Assembly (NCBI GenBank): GCA_032622095.1
Contig: CP136068.1
Coordinates: 47,302,443-47,366,442 of the forward strand
From: Siphonodentalium dalli
Lineage: Eukaryota > Mollusca > Scaphopoda > Gadilida > Siphonodentaliidae
Length of the DNA: 64,000 bases
Reading direction: 5' to 3'
This document shows, piece after piece, positions 1 through 11,185 of this stretch; position 1 is the stretch's first letter, and each line of letters begins with the position of its first letter. Under the pieces are notes generated by a model. The model was given only the letters and a program-made list of their open reading frames with translations, was not told where the DNA came from and ran no database searches. Both the position numbers and the translations under genes were made by a program.

Positions 1-212
1 GCGCCCATTCATTTGGGATATTTATATATATGTCCAGAGCGTATACTTGTCGTGTCATCTGCACAATTTTAGTGCGCCCATTCAACTGGGATATTTGTAT
101 ATGTATAGCTATATCAATAATATAGCATTGTTAGTTAATGCCCATGTATTATAGTGACTCTCCAAGCATGCCTGAACATAGCATAATATTGTCACGTAGT
201 ATAAGCAGACAG
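1..212. repeat. Window-edge tandem repeat fragment
   Basis: A phrase beginning GCGCCCATTCA and followed by a GGGATATTT-like stretch occurs at 1-28 and again at about 72-100, so the window seems to open inside a tandem repeat with a unit near 71 bp. Only about 1.5 copies are visible. The rest, to 212, is AT-rich with no recognisable feature. Confidence 0.45.
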
Positions 213-490
213 GTTTGTATACATAATGGTGTATGTATACCCAACCATCCGCCGTTGACTAGAGGTAACGTTTGTTCCCAGAGATGCCCGACACTGCTTG
301 TACTTGGATAGTCACTTCAAGGCTAAGCTAGTGTTTCATGTCTATTTATGCGCCGACAGCTCATCATGTTAGTATATAAAATGGTGTATGTATAGCCAAC
401 CATCCTCCGTGTCGGGCATCACGGGGAACAAAAGTTACCTCTAGTCAATGGCGGATGGTTGTATATACATACACCATTTTATATACAAAC
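213..490. repeat. Foldback (inverted-repeat) element, 82-bp arms
   Basis: Positions 213-294 and 409-490 are reverse complements with only a few mismatches over about 82 bp. Both arms contain the phrase AATGGTGTATGTATA and end in GATGCCCGACAC towards the centre. The spacer (295-408) holds a third, partial copy of the outer arm, in direct orientation with the left arm, at about 368-408. The layout is that of a foldback or MITE-like element of 278 bp. No convincing target-site duplication was seen, so the superfamily is open. Confidence 0.8.
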
Positions 491-499
491 GACATTCAT

Positions 500-2245
500 G
501 ATCTCACAGTCAACCATTGTATAAATAGTGACCTCACCATTGGCATACAGTCCCTCCATGGGTACCTATTTTCCACACGCTTGGCCATAGAAATGTATGT
601 ACATATACACCCCACCCATGACCATAGAGTCACTCCAGGTATACATATGAACCTCACCAATGGTCATATAACCACTCACCTTATTCACATTCCCCTGAAC
701 CATGACCACACAACACACTCGTGTGTACCTAATGATCCCACACAATGGGTATAGCCACACGTGGTATACACATACCACTCACACATGTCCATACAACCAC
801 ACTTGTGTATACCCGTTCACATAACACATAACCATACAGCTATGTGTCACCATGCATGCACACCATGTATACCCTACACCTGACCCATGACCATATAGTC
901 ACGCCATGTATACCTATAACACCACATTGGTGATCACACAGTCACTGATTGTACACCTTTTCATCTCACCAATGGCCACAGTCACTCCATGTATACCAAT
1001 TCGCCATACCCATGGCCATATAGCCACTCGATCTATACATATACACCCTTCACATGACCATACAGTCACCCCAGTTGCAGATATACCCATCACCAATGAG
1101 CATACAGTCCTTCCATAGGAACCAATACTTCGCACACACGGTCAATCATATCTTCCAGACTTGGATACACACCCCACACTTGACCATTAACCCTTTACCC
1201 AACAGAAGGGCCCTGTGCCAATGCATTCTCTTATATATGCGAGTCGACCATAGGTCGCCTCGCATATATAAGAGAATGCATTGGCTTAACACATTAAAAA
1301 TTATAAAATTGTTAAAGAATGTAAGAAAAAATGGTAAAAAGTGTTAAAAAAAGATTTTTTTTAGGCCAATGCATTCTCTTATATATGCGAGGCGACCTAT
1401 GGTCGACTCGCATATATAAGAGAATGCATTGGCACAGGGCATAACTGTAACCATCACAATGTGGTCAATGAGCCGGTTCCAATGATATCCATATTTGTAT
1501 GGTTTTATTGAGACAGACCCAAGATAATTTAGGCTGTTGCAGCTTTATTTGGCCGGTTTTGGCCGGTTTGTTGGGTAAAGGGTTAAGCCACTCGTTGTAT
1601 ACTCATAAACGCCAACAATGATAATACTACTACGCACCTGTATACCTATACATCCACCAATGACAATATACATCCACGACATTTATAAATGTGCATCGCT
1701 GTATCACAATAGCACTCCCTATATACACACACGCTCGACAACGAGCTATACCATAGGCATAACCGTACTGTCATTCCATGTACACATATATACATTACAC
1801 ATAGTCGTTCAACCACTCCCTATTTATCTATAAACCCCACCGATGATCACTCAGACAACACATGTATTCCCACCTGTGACAATGCAGCCACCCAAACTAC
1901 ACCTGTACATCCCATCATGACCATAGTTACTCCATATATATGAGGAACACGGAGATGACCATGTAGCTATTCCCGTTATAACCACACACATCGTTGTCCA
2001 TACAGCCACATCGTGTATACTCGTACATCCACATAAAACCACACAACCATACAGTCACGCCCTGTAAACATCCACACCTCACACGTGACGATACGGCCAC
2101 TACTTATATACCTTTATATCTCACAATGGACACCTCACTCATGATAATATAGTCATTCCTTGTATATATGTGTACGTCATTCATGACCATAAAATAACTC
2201 CATGCATATCTATTCAACTCACCTATGCCAATGCAGTAACTTCCT
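500..2245. repeat. Degenerate minisatellite, unit roughly 35-45 bp
   Basis: A loosely conserved phrase built from ATGACCATA, CAGTCACTCCATG and TATACC recurs throughout, for example near 610, 890, 980, 1055, 1920, 2050 and 2190. Spacing and sequence vary widely, as in an old, decayed array. It is interrupted by the TTAA-flanked element at 1191-1582. Short ORFs rich in His, Thr and Pro arise from the repeat and are not considered genes. Confidence 0.65.
1191..1582. mobile_element. piggyBac-like MITE, 392 bp, flanked by TTAA
   Basis: The ends are perfect 14-bp inverted repeats (CCCTTTACCCAACA at 1191-1204 and its complement at 1569-1582), and each end is flanked by TTAA (1187-1190 and 1583-1586). 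A TTAA target duplication with CCC-starting termini is the signature of piggyBac-type elements; Kolobok elements also use TTAA. There is no coding capacity, so it is non-autonomous. Inside lies a second inverted pair, 1210-1284 and 1366-1440, perfect over about 75 bp. Each of those arms is itself a 67-bp hairpin (1218-1284 and 1366-1432) with 26-bp stems. Relatives of the hairpin occur at 50529 and 58228. Confidence 0.85.
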
Positions 2246-3130
2246 GGCTACCATCTTGACATCCCTCCTGTATCAACCGGATCATTTCTTTTTATACCAA
2301 ATGAGCCAGACTATCCACAGATTAGTTCCATTTCAACGTTATGCCCATTTCCATTCAAAAATGTGGTTTTCGGCAAAATTCAATACTGCAACTTTAAAAT
2401 GAATTTGTCATGCCCCATAAATAACTAGGACAACCAAATATAATATTTAGTTGTCAGTTGATTACCTAGCATGCATAATAACCAAGTGAGTCACAATTTG
2501 CTAACTTTTCGGAACAGCAGATAATAATGTTCCGGATATATGTGAACAATTAACTTTTTACCCAAGTTGGTTGCCATTTTGGAAGCCATTTTGAGTAATT
2601 TGGTCTATGATCACATTAGTGTGACACATTTAAAATAGATCAAAACAATAAACACATTCCATACCAAAGTTAGTTACAGTTTACTTTTAAACAAATGGTC
2701 CAAACCTAAAAAGTTAATTTTTTGCCGATATGTAGATCAAGTTTGTGAGAGTAAAATCCAATATGTCTGGTAATGTCATTGGTTACAATACTAAAATTTA
2801 ACCAAGGTGAATGAAACATGTAATTTTTCAATGGAAATAGGGAGAGTGGCAATTTTATTAATCAACCACACCTTGTAATTGATTGCAGGGCACGCTGGGG
2901 CAATATTTACAATTTTCCATATTTTGGCGGACACTTTGGCGGCCATTTTGAGCCAAAGTGTTTCGTGGCCACGAATTAGCTGGCCACGAATTAGCTATTT
3001 CGTGGCCAAGAAATAAAAAAAAATTCCCATGTCCTAAATCAGCCACCGTAAGAAAACAAATACAAAAATTAAATACAAAATAATCGATACCAGCATAATA
3101 CCAATAGCGATATGGCGGACACGTTTTTAA
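2246..3130. other. AT-rich gene-free interval upstream of gene A
   Basis: No gene, transposon end or long repeat was recognised. At about 2964-3010 the phrase GGCCACGAATTAGCT occurs twice in tandem, flanked by CGTGGCCA, giving a small potential stem. The last 70 bp (about 3060-3130) resemble the upstream flanks of genes B and C, so the duplicated locus probably begins here. Confidence 0.5.
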
Positions 3131-3225
3131 TTTATATATTTGTTTATATATTTGTTTTTAACGATAAACTGTGTACATACCAAAATGAAAGCGAATCTAA
3201 TGATATTACACATGTACCACATATA

Positions 3226-3240
3226 TGATCTGCTTTGTAG
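3226..3240 (+). other. Predicted 3' splice acceptor upstream of gene A start
   Basis: The sequence before the start codon ends in TTTGTAG at 3240, followed by GCACAGAACC and ATG. The same arrangement, a T-rich run, TAG, then G(C/G)ACAGAACC-ATG, is kept in all three paralogs. An intron probably separates an upstream non-coding exon from the coding exon. The matching donor was not identified. Confidence 0.55.
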
Positions 3241-3250
3241 GCACAGAACC

Positions 3251-4825
3251 ATGTCTAAGACCGTCCGATCTGACTGCTTAGTGCATGAACGAGAGTTTGA
3301 CTGTTACTGCTTCTATCACAAGGTTGTCTGCTGTTCTATCTGTCATTCGGGAATATCGACATCGTGTGACGTCATCGGTCGGATGGACGCCAAATGTCGT
3401 TTGGAATCAGAATTGACAGACGAAAAGAAAAGTATGATCGAGGTCCGCGATGAGGTGGCTGGGAAGCGGAACATTATCAGTTGTGGACGGCGTGAGATAG
3501 ATAATCAGGAGGAAGGCGCCCTTAATGACGTCACATTGTTCTACGACGAACTGCGGGCGATCCTTGTGCGATGCGAACAGAGAGATCAGCAGCCTATCCG
3601 AGCCGCCGCCACTGATCAACGTGAGAAGTTAGATAGGTTGGACAAACATATAGCTAACGTGGAAAATGCCGTCGCGACTCTCTGTGTGTCGAACATTGGA
3701 TCAGAACTTGGAATTACTGATGATTACTCAGCGAACTCACCGCACAATACACATATTGAAGAAGAATTATATAAAGTGACCCAAGAAATCCAGGAAACGA
3801 CAGCTGCAGGGAAGGCAGTTCTCAGAAGTTTGGCCGCGACAGAAACATCGGGCAATGGTCAAAGTTTACAATGTGTTGCAAGATCGGAGATAATCAAGAA
3901 GGTTGAATATTTGTTGGACATCGTGATTGATGGACGGGGCGAACAAGAGGGAGCTTGTGCGGTAGCGTCAAACACGCTCCCGCAGATTGGCGAGAAGGAT
4001 TTCACAGAAATGTTAAAACTGCGGGATTTACCGGGAAGCTTCTCTGGCGATGTGCGATGTATGAGATTCATAAACAGTTCAATCCTCAGCGATCTGATTT
4101 TACTGACACACAAACCCGACAAGCTTATCAGACTGACAGTTGAGGGAGAATTAAAATTTTCCAAAGATTTACCCAATTCGACTGCCGGTATATGGGGATT
4201 CTCAGTCACAAGAGGAATTATTTCCGTCCCGTCATGTGTTGATCCGTATATGATCAGGACATATGCGACTGAGGACCTTTCGCTCGTTAAAACTATCCCG
4301 GCCTGGGGCGAGTGCCCTGTCGTTGACGTCATTAACGATAAGTTTGTCGTTGGTTACTACTCGCCCCCGTCATTGAGACTCTTATCCAGTGACGGCGATA
4401 TTGTTGCAAAATACGTCCCCGATGGAACGACATCCTGGTCCAGCATATGGGATATGGTTGTGTCCTCATCCGAGGATCTGGTTATAATAATGACGGTAAT
4501 ACATGGTGTTGAATCCATTCTGATCATTTCTGGCGATTTAAAGTCGCATATGAAGACGGTGGGGCACGAGAAGATGACTGACCTGCGGGGTATATCTTTG
4601 CACAAGAACAGTCTCTTTGTTCTCGAGTACGGAAAATACGACGGAACTAAGGTGACAAATTATGGCTTTGTGATGAAATTTGATACAAATGGAATGTACC
4701 GTGGTGTTGTTCTCGACAAACTTACGAAACCAAAGAGATTTGCTTATAATGGACATACTCGTTATATAGCTGTAGTGCTACACGATCAGGATAGTGTTGA
4801 GTTGTATAAAGGACACGTTTATTAA
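3251..4825 (+). CDS. TRIM-like B-box/coiled-coil/beta-propeller-like protein, paralog A
   Basis: A single uninterrupted exon encodes 524 residues. The ORF is open upstream to 3140, but the ATG at 3251 is chosen. It follows a conserved splice acceptor, has A at -3 and gives matching lengths in the paralogs (524, 524, 523). Residues 9-39 form a B-box-like finger with Cys9, His12, Cys20, His23, Cys28, Cys31 and Cys39 in C-x2-H-x7-C-x2-H-x4-C-x2-C order; the usual last His ligands are not clear. Residues 50-145 are charged and helical, like a TRIM coiled coil. A variable, Ser-rich linker follows. Residues 257-524 contain repeated beta-strand-type segments (for example RLLSSDGDIVAKYVPDG) suggesting an NHL or WD-like propeller. 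There is no RING domain. TRIM relatives act in ubiquitin signalling and innate immunity; whether this one does is inference. Confidence 0.88.
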   Translation: MSKTVRSDCLVHEREFDCYCFYHKVVCCSICHSGISTSCDVIGRMDAKCRLESELTDEKKSMIEVRDEVAGKRNIISCGRREIDNQEEGALNDVTLFYDELRAILVRCEQRDQQPIRAAATDQREKLDRLDKHIANVENAVATLCVSNIGSELGITDDYSANSPHNTHIEEELYKVTQEIQETTAAGKAVLRSLAATETSGNGQSLQCVARSEIIKKVEYLLDIVIDGRGEQEGACAVASNTLPQIGEKDFTEMLKLRDLPGSFSGDVRCMRFINSSILSDLILLTHKPDKLIRLTVEGELKFSKDLPNSTAGIWGFSVTRGIISVPSCVDPYMIRTYATEDLSLVKTIPAWGECPVVDVINDKFVVGYYSPPSLRLLSSDGDIVAKYVPDGTTSWSSIWDMVVSSSEDLVIIMTVIHGVESILIISGDLKSHMKTVGHEKMTDLRGISLHKNSLFVLEYGKYDGTKVTNYGFVMKFDTNGMYRGVVLDKLTKPKRFAYNGHTRYIAVVLHDQDSVELYKGHVY

Positions 4826-4920
4826 TGTGATTATGGTTTTCGGTTTTCGGAAAGTTGCCTTCGTAGTACGTACACACACTGGAATTGTTATGCACGTTCA
4901 TTAGAAATTGATCATTTTAA

Positions 4921-6079
4921 CTCTTCTACTACCTGAGTCGAATTACCCATACACTGCCGATTGCGAATTGAGTCGAATCCTGACACCTTCGTCCCATAAC
5001 ATCAATCCTTGGGAAGTAACGTTAGATTATTCTGTGAAAACACTGTACGTGATGTAATCAATTTTGTAACGAGAAACTCCCGGTTTATTTGTTTTATATT
5101 TCGGGATGTCGGCCTTCATGTTTTGTAATTAAGTGGTCGCGGTCACGTGACCCTCCTGGTATGGAAGTGTTTTCCATTCCACAGAGACCAATACCTACAT
5201 GCATACCAAGTTTCAGGAATATACCTCTGCATATACAAAAGTTATTGCGAAATACCCAATAATATATTTATTTAGCAGAAATATACTAACTTGTTTTCGG
5301 TTCTCAATACTAACACCAACTTACATACCAAATGTCGTAAAAATATCTCTGCAGATACAAAAGTTATTGAGAACTAATGCCTTTTCCTTATATTTTGGTG
5401 TGGCGGCCATCTTGTTTTGTGATCATGTGGTCACGGTCTCGTGACCCTCATGTGGTCACGGTCTCGTGACACTGGCAGTCTTGGAAGTGTTTACAATTCG
5501 CAAGTCCAATATCTAACTGTGCACCTCAATATCTAACTGTGCACCATGTTCCACGAACATACCTCTACAGATACAAAAGTTATTGAGAAATACGCAATCA
5601 ATATGTATTTAGCAGCAATATACTAACATTATCTTATATTTCGGGATAGCGGCCATCTTGTTTTGTGGTCACATGATCGTGGTCACGTGAAATGTGACAC
5701 TGGCGGACTAGAACATATTTCCTATTCCCAATACTGATACTTACTTACATGCCAATTTAAGTTAACTTTCATGAAAATATCTCTACAAATACGAAAGTTA
5801 TTGAGAAATACTGAAATTTTCTGATATTTTGGGGTGGCGGCCAACTTGTTTGTGGTCACGTGATTGTGGTCACGTGACAATGGTGGACTGTGATGTGTTT
5901 TCGATTCCCCAGACCAATACCTACATGCATACCACGTTTCATGAAAATAGCTCGGCAGATACAAAAGTTATTGAGAAATACCCAATTCATATGTATTTAG
6001 CAGCAATATGCTACAGGTACATGTATAGTATGCTTGGCAGTGGCAGATATGTCTGTGGTGCTGCATGGCAGTGGAAGAG
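4921..6079. mobile_element. piggyBac-like non-autonomous element, 1159 bp, TTAA-flanked
   Basis: The ends are imperfect inverted repeats: CTCTTCTACTACC at 4921-4933 against the complement of 6067-6079, 11 of 13 identical. TTAA lies immediately outside both ends (4917-4920 and 6080-6083). The flank of gene C has one TTAA at the equivalent place (47070-47073) and runs straight from ATCATTTTAA into GCTATTGTAG, while locus A resumes at GCTGTTGTAG. That is a paralogous empty site and fixes both boundaries. The interior is mostly a tandem repeat (see 5101-6005) with no transposase. Confidence 0.88.
5101..6005. repeat. Tandem repeat inside the TTAA element, about five degenerate copies
   Basis: Copies share, in order, CGGCCATCTTGTTTTGTG, one or more CACGTGA-type palindromes, AATACCTACATGCATACCA, and ATACAAAAGTTATTGAGAAA. 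Copies begin near 5101, 5393, 5638 and 5822, with partial units between. Unit length is about 180-245 bp. The CACGTG core (for example GGTCACGTGACC near 5142) is an E-box-type palindrome repeated through the array. Whether it binds protein is unknown. Confidence 0.75.
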
Positions 6080-6083
6080 TTAA

Positions 6084-7325
6084 GCTGTTGTAGAAACAAA
6101 ACTTAAGAATTCCGAGAAATTAGCTCATAGGGGACGCTAAATTTATATAACAAATATTTATATATCATGCACGTTTATTATCATGATTCGTATAGTGCGG
6201 ATTGTCGGCTTCATACACACTGTATATTTGAGAGCGTACCATATTAAATAAACTACGACAGATAAAAGTTACGAATAGCTAATTGTAGACGTAAATGGTT
6301 GTGAGACAATCGTGCTTGCCGCTCGCAGTACATATGTTGTTATTATAGCTCAGCGCTTTGTGTTTGGCATCATTATCGTAGTATTTATTTTTGTCCTCGA
6401 TAAACTAGTCCCGAACTGCGAGAAATTAGATTACAATCGGCACTATGTTTGAATGTGATGTTGAATTTATGTTATATATCGTTGTTGTATATCGTAGCAT
6501 GGATATGATTTCATTTGCCAGTTTTTTTTTATTTATAATGACCGATTGGAATATATATATAAGATATATACCTTATTTTTGTGACGTCACACAATACATA
6601 TAAACGGCCTTGCGATTTTCTGAGCTATTGGATAAATTTTCTTAGAAAATCTGTGTCTTTTTTGTGTCGACATCCAGCTGAAATCCTTCCCCATTACGAT
6701 TTGCCACAGTGGGTGAACAACTCAAAACAGGAACGTTCATCGGTGGCATCCAAAATGTTTTATGTTTCATCGCAAATCTTCTTGTGTTATATCTGGGTTA
6801 ATTCACTGAATAAGCCAGCTCATGATTGATTAGTGGAGAAGTGTTTAATTTGGTGCAGCGTCAAAATATCGAGAAAACATCTCAACGTTTCAAACATAAA
6901 TGGATTTGTCGAACTAGGACATGCAGTTTGATATTCTCAATTAGGCAGAAGGAATGTGAAAGCACACATACGGTGAACTTGTTCTAGGATATTGTCGATC
7001 TATTATTGGTGATTGAATTGGTACACTATTTGGTATGTTCTTTGCCAATCCTGATGGCATACCACATTGTTGAAAGATAACACTAATAATAGCAGTCGAT
7101 AACAACATACCCAAATTGTTTGTTTAAAGGGATGGGAATGTGTCTGTTTATTTGAACTAATTTTGATAACAATTTAAAATCGTAAACTCACATCCCTAAT
7201 ATATATGTGTAAATTAGATGGCATGGATCATTAATTACGCTATCATATATGTCATAGTATCGTTGATATCTTCGCTGCTAAATGAAATCATGATCTCGTG
7301 CCTTGGACCGTTGATGTTGGGGCCA
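6084..7325 (+). repeat. Duplicated 3' flank of gene A (paralogous to 33240-35396)
   Basis: From the GCTGTTGTAGAAAC phrase to about 7325 the sequence is readily alignable by eye to the region after gene B, with indels. Shared landmarks include GTTCATCGGTGG, CAGCTCATGATTGATT, GTGTTTAATTTGGTGC and GACCGTTGATGTT. No ORF is conserved between the copies, so this is probably 3' UTR or intergenic DNA copied with the gene. Locus B carries an extra 511-bp element at 34386 that locus A lacks. Confidence 0.8.
6580..6591. promoter_or_regulatory. CRE-like perfect palindrome TGTGACGTCACA in gene A flank
   Basis: The 12-bp palindrome TGTGACGTCACA follows CTTATTTT and is conserved at the matching place in locus B (34134-34145). 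It contains TGACGTCA, the consensus CREB/ATF site. Conservation between duplicates may simply reflect recent duplication, so function is uncertain. Confidence 0.3.
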
Positions 7326-9185
7326 TATATAAATTAATTATTGTTCACCATATCGAGAATTCATATCTTACGAGGAACAGGGGACATATGAATTAGAAAT
7401 TAGCTTACCCATTTGGTTTAACAGTTGACTGAGATTAGCAAAATAAAATTCGTATTGTGACCAAACTGTTGATTTTAAGTTAAAGAGACATGTCGGAATG
7501 AAATGGGAATGATATCTTATTTCTATAGTGACCCATATATAATTACTATGTGAACCAATAAGCCAAGCAAATTGTTTCAGGGTTGTACATTTTATGTCCG
7601 TTGTGAAATTGTAGATCGCTTTCACAAGGAATATATATATATGAAATATATGACATTTATATAAAATGTCCTTGGTGTGGGTATTGTTTATGTTATATAG
7701 CATTAATGTACATGCTGGTATATATAGAGATGTTTAATTTGGCCTTCCCGATTAATGGGTAGTGATATTTACCCGACGGCGTGATTCAACATGCCGATGC
7801 CAACGATTTAGTAAAATTTTATGCAATAGAGCAATTGTACATGCGTGTATACAGCATTTCGTTAAACACGTGGAGTTACACGTATCGGAATTTTCACAAC
7901 GCTGAAATAGTGATGTTACACGACGGCGTGATTCAACACGCCGATGCTAATGATTTTGTAATTTTTTTTATTTCTAGAACATTTTATAGGGCCTTTAAGC
8001 CCAACTAAATGTTTAGTTGGTTGGATGATCATCTCAAGAATGAAACGTGTTCTACACGTATAAGCGTGATTTTACACGCTGATGACATTGACCAGAGTTA
8101 ATTAAGTTCAGTTCTTACACAGCGTATGAAGTCCTACACTAGACAAAACTATATTGATCCTTAATCAATTTATGCCCGAATTCAAGATCAATTTGAAATT
8201 TATTCAACTTTCGTATCGAGACAAGGCAATATAACACACGACAGGAAGTCATACCCTGGATACTAAACCATATTGATCCTTCACCAAATTTTGCCCGAAT
8301 TCAAGGTCAAGTTGAAATTTATATCAATTTTCGTACCAAAACAAGGTGATTATTCAGGACATGGTTAGGACCTCCGGGAATGACCGGGAAAGGCACCGTT
8401 GTTCTCCAACGCTGGATCTGTATCAACCGATGATTTGGAATATAGCCAGGACAACCGGTGTTAATAGGGAGAGAAACCATTAACTTCCAATGCTGGATCA
8501 GAACCGACTCTACAGAACCAAAGCTTATTCTAGGATTATGACATTCTTCTGTTTCGGAACAATTCATGATTATCAACGATGTCGCTCGAGTACGCAACTC
8601 TCGGAGTATGACATTTATGTATAGGAACTTGTGTGTTATTGTGTTACATGTATATTCCAAATGGGATGGTTTGGATCTCCATCACGGAATCATCACGTTT
8701 TTTGTCTTAGGACAAAAATATTGAAAAAGGTGATGAGAGTTATTTAACACTTTCGTATGTTTACACGGCATCAGTAAGGTTAATTACAAGTCAATGCCCT
8801 AGCTCAAATGTCCATATTTTATGCGTGTGAAACTGACCCGAGATGAAATGGCCTGTGCTATTTCCTAACGGGCTAGTGATCCCATAAAGAATATATTATA
8901 TCAACCTGTTTGGAGAGCCACTCCACGTTGGACCTATCGGCTTCTGACAACTGACTAGGGCGTTGTCAATTTATCAACATATATAGACTCTGTCAGAGTC
9001 CACGTCTCTCTGGTTTTCTGAACGCTCTCTTGATCCGAACGTATAGTGAAAGAAGATTTTAGGATGTGATTCTCCGTGACTACCTGCGATCATGTTAACT
9101 TGTAATTATTTGTATGAATAAATATCATCAACATGTTCTCAGAGTTGCCAACTATAGTGTAAAAGAACCTGGGAGTGGTATACGT
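7326..9185. repeat. Gene-free interval with short tandem duplications and hairpins
   Basis: Two local patterns are visible. (1) A small stem, GGCGTG-ATTCAA-CACGCC and variants, occurs at about 7778, 7924 and 8066, roughly 145 bp apart. (2) A phrase around TATTGATCCTT and TGCCCGAATTCAAG is duplicated at about 8150 and 8270, and a phrase ending GCTGGATC is duplicated at about 8413 and 8501. Nothing resembling a gene was seen. Confidence 0.5.
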
Positions 9186-10210
9186 GCCAAACATTTGTAT
9201 CAGCTTTGGTATCCCTCCCAATGCATGACTCGAATAGCGCCACTGTTGACATCTTTAAACCACATTAGACTCTCAATATCATGGAAATGATTATAAATAC
9301 GTTTAGTTGCACGGCAACAAAACATATTCCTATCAAATTTAGTGCCCCCATCTCTCACCCGAAACACAGACATTCGCAAATATAGGCACCACATGTGGCG
9401 TCTCTTTAACCCACATGGTTTGATTTATGATATCACTGGTGAAGAATGTCTATGTATTTGGTGGAAATAGGCGCTAAACATTTTGTTATGAGTTTTTGTG
9501 TGACCCCCTCCCCCAATCCTTATTCATGACTCAAGTGGCGTGTCTTTTGACATCTTTAAAACACACAATTGAGACTCATTATGAAGCATTGGTGAAAATC
9601 GGCGACTAAACAAATTTATATCAAATTTAGTGGCCACATATCTCACCCAAACGGAACCAATTTGGCGTCTTTAAACGCACGATTGGATCCCTCATATCAT
9701 GGGAAATAATGTGTATCAATTTGGTTGACATCGGCTCTAAAACTAATTTTATGAATTTTGGTTCCCCTCCCCTTCAGTGCACCACTGACTGGAACGCCGT
9801 CAATCTTCACATATTCTATTAGACACCACACCATTAGAATCATCATATCATGTAGAAGATTGTGTACATGTATATCAATTTGGTAGAAATCGGCGCTAAA
9901 AATAGTCAATTGTGGTGCCCCTCTCCCCTTCACTGCACCCCTGACTCAAAAGACACCACCGTTGACAACTTTTAACCACATAATTAGAATCATAATATCA
10001 TGCAGATGATTGACTATAAGTTTCGTGGAAATCAGCGACAAATATTTTTTTCTGTCCCTCCGCCTTTTCTGCCCCTGACAACAACAGCGTCACTGTAGAA
10101 TATTCTAACCGCACCATTATTTTCCTCATAAAAAGGTACCCCTGTTAGACCCCTTTGGTTCTATCTAGACAGACATATAGACAAACATACATACATTCGC
10201 AAATATATAT
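9186..10210. repeat. Degenerate tandem repeats of the 'ATCGGCGCTAAA' family, block 1
   Basis: The phrases TTTGGTGGAAATCGGCG, GTGCCCCTC, CCTGACTCGAA, GGCGCCAC, CATCTTTAAACCACA and ATATCATGG recur in the same order every 150-200 bp. The block ends at about 10150-10205 with a purine/pyrimidine tract (CTAGACAGACATATAGACAAAC) and CATTCGCAAATATA. Such an end looks like the 3' tail of a retroelement, but no coding part is present. Confidence 0.7.
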
Positions 10211-11185
10211 ATACTAGCAGGGTTACCCGGCGTTGCCAAGGTTAATGTATGCTGTGGATATTTGTTGGAAATAGAGAATGCTCTTGCTTAAAGTGTTATA
10301 CGTTTTCTCATAAATTGTATATTCAAATATCATCACAAAACATGATTATTACAGTCATGGAATATAAGTAGTGGCTCACCTTGTCAATTGTCATTCTGTT
10401 TATCGCGATTAATCCGTTCCACCAATAATGAAGTATTTATTTATTTACAACTGCGTATACATTAGACGTTATAATATGATACATGAACATTATAAACACA
10501 TTATTCGATAAAAGATGATAATTGGGTTTTACATATTGCGATGTATCAATAAATCTAGTGGGTTGGACTAAGATCTCGAGGACACCTGGCTATCATATCT
10601 CCATGTAGATACAGATGTTTAAGAGAAATTTCCAGGTGCTACCCTGTTCATGGTGCTATATATTGTTTAAATATTCTTAGTTTAAACGAAATGTTGCTGC
10701 GCGTGCATATATCAGCTACATGTGCCAGGCACAGAGCGAGATTTTGAGTTGTTTATGTCAGTCGATGAGTCTGTTCTAAAACCCTTGTCAGATGTCAGTA
10801 TTTGTAGGATCCTGAAAAGTATTGTGCTACTAACTGCATTTTCTTGTATATCAGAAGAAACTATAGTTGACTGCACATTGTGACCACTATTTTTGAACAG
10901 GCCTTCCATATCGCTTGACAAATTGTAACTCTTTGTGGAAACTGTATTGAATGGAACAGACTACATTTTGTTATTATATATATGCAATCCTCTGACGGTT
11001 CGAGGTCTCTCAGTTTGCACGAATATATGTATCTCTTTAATATAATGATAAATATACGTTTAATGCTTCTTCTAGTTATCTCTTTTTGCTAGCTCATTGT
11101 GTGAATGCCTTGATTGCCATTCCAATATAAATATGACTGTTAAGAAGATATAATTGTTCAAATGACTTATGTGGGTCACCATATG
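10211..11185. other. Gene-free interval
   Basis: AT-rich sequence without a convincing ORF, repeat array or transposon end. The phrase AGCAGGGTTACCCGGCG at about 10216 contains a short GGGTTACCC palindrome and may mark a decayed element end. Confidence 0.4.

Noticed and set aside
3859-4332. 157-codon minus-strand ORF, with the equivalents at 32109-32546 and 46018-46320
   Set aside because: Antisense shadows of the three TRIM-like coding exons, with lengths that differ between paralogs.
6580-6591. Confident CREB-regulated enhancer
   Set aside because: The palindrome is shared by two duplicates only, which recent duplication alone explains; kept as a low-confidence site.
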